DNA of 6,255 nt from Cytophagaceae bacterium (lineage in GTDB: Bacteria > Bacteroidota > Bacteroidia > Cytophagales > Spirosomataceae), in contig CANIYB010000148.1 of the NCBI GenBank assembly GCA_947471105.1, positions 1-6,255 on the forward strand. Reading direction: 5' to 3'. Of the stretch, positions 5,277 to 6,255 are shown in pieces. The notes under the pieces are model-generated. The model was not told where the DNA came from and did no database searches. It was given only the letters and a program-made list of their open reading frames with translations. Within the stretch, counting starts at the first letter, position 1; each line of letters opens with the position of its first letter. The position numbers and the translations under genes are program-made.

Positions 5277-6255
5277 TTATTTTGCTTTGGCAATATAGGA
5301 ATAATAAATCTTCAATTTAGCCTTCAACGCATTAAGGGGAATAAACCGGGCACTTTCACTCGATATTTTAGCATTCCCTGATGCATCCGCTGAGATGGCC
5401 GGAGTCAATAAAAAACCCAGATTGGCTTTATTCCCGGTCAATAATGCTTGCATGATCGTTGTAACATTAAACGAATAGGTGTTGGTACTCGAATTATAAC
5501 TAGCTGTTTGGACTCCAGAAGCACCTTCGGCAACAAAGTATTTAAGTCCGTAGGTATTTCTCAAAGGTCTACTAGAACCATCCGATTCAATTAAGGATAA
5601 TTGGCCTATCGTCTGTGCTAAATCTAAATTATCCGCACCTTGGAAAACTAATTCTGCCTTATTTACAGCAATGTTGTTATTACCTTTCAATTTAGTCAAA
5701 TAAGGTAAATCGATTTTTGTCACAATACCAGTTCCCGATTGAACATAAGTAGTATTATTCGTTTTAAGTGAAGATATTTTATCTCCCGATTTAACTAAAT
5801 TAGCTAATAGAGCACCTTTTTTAGACTTAATTTGATTAAATCGAGCATTAAATTCAGTCGTATAGGTATTCGATAAACTGAAATAATAGTTTAAATAATA
5901 CTTTAAGGTATCGCCTGGATTATGCCAATGCAAAGTCATTTTGGAATAAGCAGGTGAGAAATTTAATAAAGCCGCTTTCTTAGTTTCAACCGTCTGTATA
6001 TAAAAACCTCTAAAAAAATCTCTAAATGAAGAGCCTCCTCCTGATATAGCCTTATCTGTATATTTAGACATCAATTCCTTACCTAAAGCTAATCCCATAT
6101 GAAATTGCAATGTATCATATTTGATCGAATCTCCATTGACTGATTTAGCATAAAGTGGCTTAGGAGTAAAGGTATGAGTCTTTAACAACTCCGGAAAATA
6201 AGCAACGGTAGAATTAGTAAAATAATTTATACTTCTACTTAAACTATCCTTCAAA
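5277..6255 (-). CDS. DUF4270 family protein, probable surface lipoprotein, N-terminus outside window
   Basis: The frame is open from the right edge to the TAA at 5279-5277, giving 325 C-terminal residues. The first full codon (6254-6252) is TTG, which is internal leucine rather than a start, so the gene continues beyond the window. I assign it to DUF4270, a family of uncharacterised Bacteroidota proteins that usually carry an N-terminal lipoprotein signal. The assignment rests on RGFYIQT (visible residues 82-88), YVQSGTGIVTKIDLPYL (170-186), the following KAELVFQ segment at 199-205, and the terminal RFIPLNALKAKLKIYYSYI (303-321). The composition is rich in Ser, Thr, Asn and Tyr with alternating beta-type patterns and no membrane helix, as expected of an exported beta-rich protein. 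The lipobox cannot be seen here. The omega-amidase gene follows after 11 bases, so the two are probably co-transcribed. No biochemical function can be given from sequence. Confidence 0.85.
   Translation of the reverse strand, partial: LKDSLSRSINYFTNSTVAYFPELLKTHTFTPKPLYAKSVNGDSIKYDTLQFHMGLALGKELMSKYTDKAISGGGSSFRDFFRGFYIQTVETKKAALLNFSPAYSKMTLHWHNPGDTLKYYLNYYFSLSNTYTTEFNARFNQIKSKKGALLANLVKSGDKISSLKTNNTTYVQSGTGIVTKIDLPYLTKLKGNNNIAVNKAELVFQGADNLDLAQTIGQLSLIESDGSSRPLRNTYGLKYFVAEGASGVQTASYNSSTNTYSFNVTTIMQALLTGNKANLGFLLTPAISADASGNAKISSESARFIPLNALKAKLKIYYSYIAKAK

Noticed and set aside
6252..6254. TTG codon at the right edge as the start of the DUF4270 gene
   Set aside because: The frame is open to the window edge and the visible part begins in mid-domain with no signal peptide or lipobox, so this is an internal leucine codon of a truncated gene.
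1..6255. A hidden accessory system such as a defence island, toxin-antitoxin pair, mobile element or retron
   Set aside because: Nearly all of the window is explained by intact, recognisable core-type genes. I saw no transposase, integrase, reverse transcriptase, nuclease, direct-repeat array or structured RNA, and no abrupt change in base composition by eye.

Overview
This 6.25 kb window is a gene-dense, AT-rich stretch that looks chromosomal and housekeeping in character. It most likely comes from a Bacteroidota bacterium, probably of the Cytophagales type. The reasons are a DUF4270 protein (a family I know from Bacteroidota), an ABC ATPase with the GldA-type KGYQQR signature, start codons with no Shine-Dalgarno sequence, and a TACCTTTG box matching the Bacteroidota -7 consensus TANNTTTG. 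The genus cannot be fixed from this sequence. I see no tRNA, rRNA, CRISPR array, insertion sequence or phage gene, and no gene-free stretch above about 130 bases.

Layout from left to right. Positions 1-1339 hold a two-gene minus-strand unit: an MlaF/Mkl-type ABC ATPase followed, after one base, by murB, which runs off the left edge. A 125-base divergent intergenic region separates it from a plus-strand prohibitin-like SPFH membrane protein (1465-2370). That gene converges on ribBA (2468-3688, minus), and a strong symmetric hairpin between them can stop transcription from both sides. A 79-base divergent region follows; it carries a good promoter box for ribBA. Next comes a short GldA-like ABC ATPase (3768-4484, plus). 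Its 3' end overlaps by 8 bases the convergent gene for an omega-amidase-type nitrilase-fold enzyme (4477-5265, minus). That enzyme lies 11 bases downstream of a DUF4270 gene (5277 to the right edge, minus), so the two probably form an operon.

Functional picture. The genes are mostly envelope and core-metabolism functions: peptidoglycan precursor synthesis (MurB), probable lipid transport across the envelope (MlaF-like), membrane organisation (SPFH), riboflavin synthesis (RibBA), a probable ABC-2 exporter ATPase, metabolite repair (omega-amidase) and a probable surface lipoprotein (DUF4270). Apart from the two tandem pairs they look independently transcribed. I found no convincing new multi-gene system. 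The points most worth a second look are the two ABC ATPases lacking adjacent permeases, the shortened C-terminus of the GldA-like one, and the palindrome holding both stop codons of the convergent overlapping pair.
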